A stretch of DNA of 6,669 nt from Candidatus Babeliales bacterium. GTDB taxonomy: Bacteria; Babelota; Babeliae; Babelales; Vermiphilaceae. Shown one piece after another: positions 6,332 to 6,669 of the stretch. The notes beneath the pieces were generated by a model. It saw only the letters and a program-made list of their open reading frames with translations, was not told the origin of the DNA and ran no database searches. Location: NCBI GenBank assembly GCA_020053845.1, contig JAGVMI010000037.1, positions 1 through 6,669 of the forward strand, read 5' to 3'. Each line of letters starts with the position of its first letter. Within the stretch, counting starts at the first letter, position 1. A program made the translations under genes and the position numbers.

Positions 6332-6669
6332 ATGAAGCAGCGCTATGCATTATTGCTGTGTGTTACTATTATGTTTGTTAACCTACCGCTCTATGCAATG
6401 GATAATGCATCCAACAGCAAAAATACCGCAATTTTGCAGGCGCTGCGTGAGCGCAAACCCTGCGCGCATATCAAGCAGCTACTTGAGCAAGGTGCTGATC
6501 CCAATGGTATTCAAGGTGATCTGCAGAATAATCCGCTTGCATGCTTATTAGACTACTTAGGCGAACGCTATGGAGCACATTCTAGTGTTGAGATAGCAAA
6601 ACTATTGCTGGAGCATGGCGCGGATCCTAATGCATGTTCCTACATCGCAATTACCGCAGCAAAGTGCAG
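6332..6669 (+). CDS. Second exported ankyrin-repeat protein, 3' end beyond the window
   Basis: This reading frame is open to the window edge, giving 112 complete codons. Residues 1-22 form a clear signal peptide: MKQR start, a hydrophobic core LLLCVTIMFV, and LYA before M23-D24. Ankyrin repeats start soon after. The first covers about residues 30-60, with a helix ending in LLEQGADPNG. The second covers about 66-102, with a helix ending in LLLEHGADPNA. It lies 13 bases after the upstream ankyrin gene on the same strand, so the two are probably co-transcribed and may be paralogues made by tandem duplication. The nucleotide stretch GCGGATCCTAATGCA at 6620-6634 also occurs at 4432-4446 in the first gene. 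An in-frame ATG at 6323 is an alternative start adding three residues. The full length and any C-terminal domain cannot be seen. Confidence 0.85.
   Translation, partial: MKQRYALLLCVTIMFVNLPLYAMDNASNSKNTAILQALRERKPCAHIKQLLEQGADPNGIQGDLQNNPLACLLDYLGERYGAHSSVEIAKLLLEHGADPNACSYIAITAAKC

Noticed and set aside
6345..6412. Inverted repeat ATGCATTAT / ATAATGCAT, about 50 bases apart
   Set aside because: The arms are nine bases with a long loop, lie within signal-peptide codons, and do not resemble a terminator or riboswitch.
6345..6551. A 68-codon plus-strand reading frame overlapping the start of the second ankyrin gene
   Set aside because: It lies in another frame inside the signal-peptide and ankyrin coding region starting at 6332, and its product shows no recognisable feature.

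Overview
The window is protein-coding almost throughout, in two divergent transcription units. The minus-strand unit covers positions 1 to 3842 and leaves the window at its left edge. The plus-strand unit covers 3958 to 6669 and leaves at the right edge. They are separated by an AT-rich 115-base gap that must hold the promoters of both. I see no rRNA, tRNA, CRISPR array, insertion sequence or convincing terminator.

Minus strand: the lead gene (3842 to 483) encodes a 1119-residue polytopic membrane protein. It carries the three motifs of the CPBP (CAAX protease and bacteriocin-processing) intramembrane metalloprotease family in its first half. The protein looks internally duplicated: a membrane anchor, an extracytoplasmic domain of about 200 residues and a multi-helix membrane block occur twice, but only the first membrane block keeps the catalytic motifs. 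Three bases downstream lies a gene for a small J-domain protein (479 to 30) with an intact HPD motif, preceded by a signal peptide or membrane anchor. At the extreme left edge a strong minus-strand Shine-Dalgarno sequence suggests that a third gene of the unit begins just outside the window.

Plus strand: a 786-residue protein (3958 to 6318) has a signal peptide, a long array of divergent ankyrin repeats, a cysteine-containing middle region that I cannot assign, and a second short ankyrin block at the C-terminus. Thirteen bases later a second signal-peptide-bearing ankyrin protein starts (6332) and runs off the right end; because it is cut by the window edge it is easy to overlook.

Organism: bacterial, shown by Shine-Dalgarno sequences, tight gene spacing and Sec-type signal peptides. 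Tandem exported ankyrin proteins, an exported J-domain protein and a giant CPBP protease suggest a host-associated or intracellular bacterium. The style (a short signal peptide ending near a Met-Asp or Met-Gln, followed directly by ankyrin repeats) resembles Candidatus Dependentiae (TM6/Babeliae), protist endosymbionts. This is an impression from the protein style, not a demonstrated assignment; other intracellular lineages remain possible.

Working together: all four proteins appear directed to the membrane or beyond it. The protease and the J-domain protein probably form one envelope-related unit because they are translationally adjacent. The ankyrin pair are candidate secreted or surface proteins for protein-protein contact, possibly with a host. 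A functional link between the two divergent units is only suggested by their shared promoter region.
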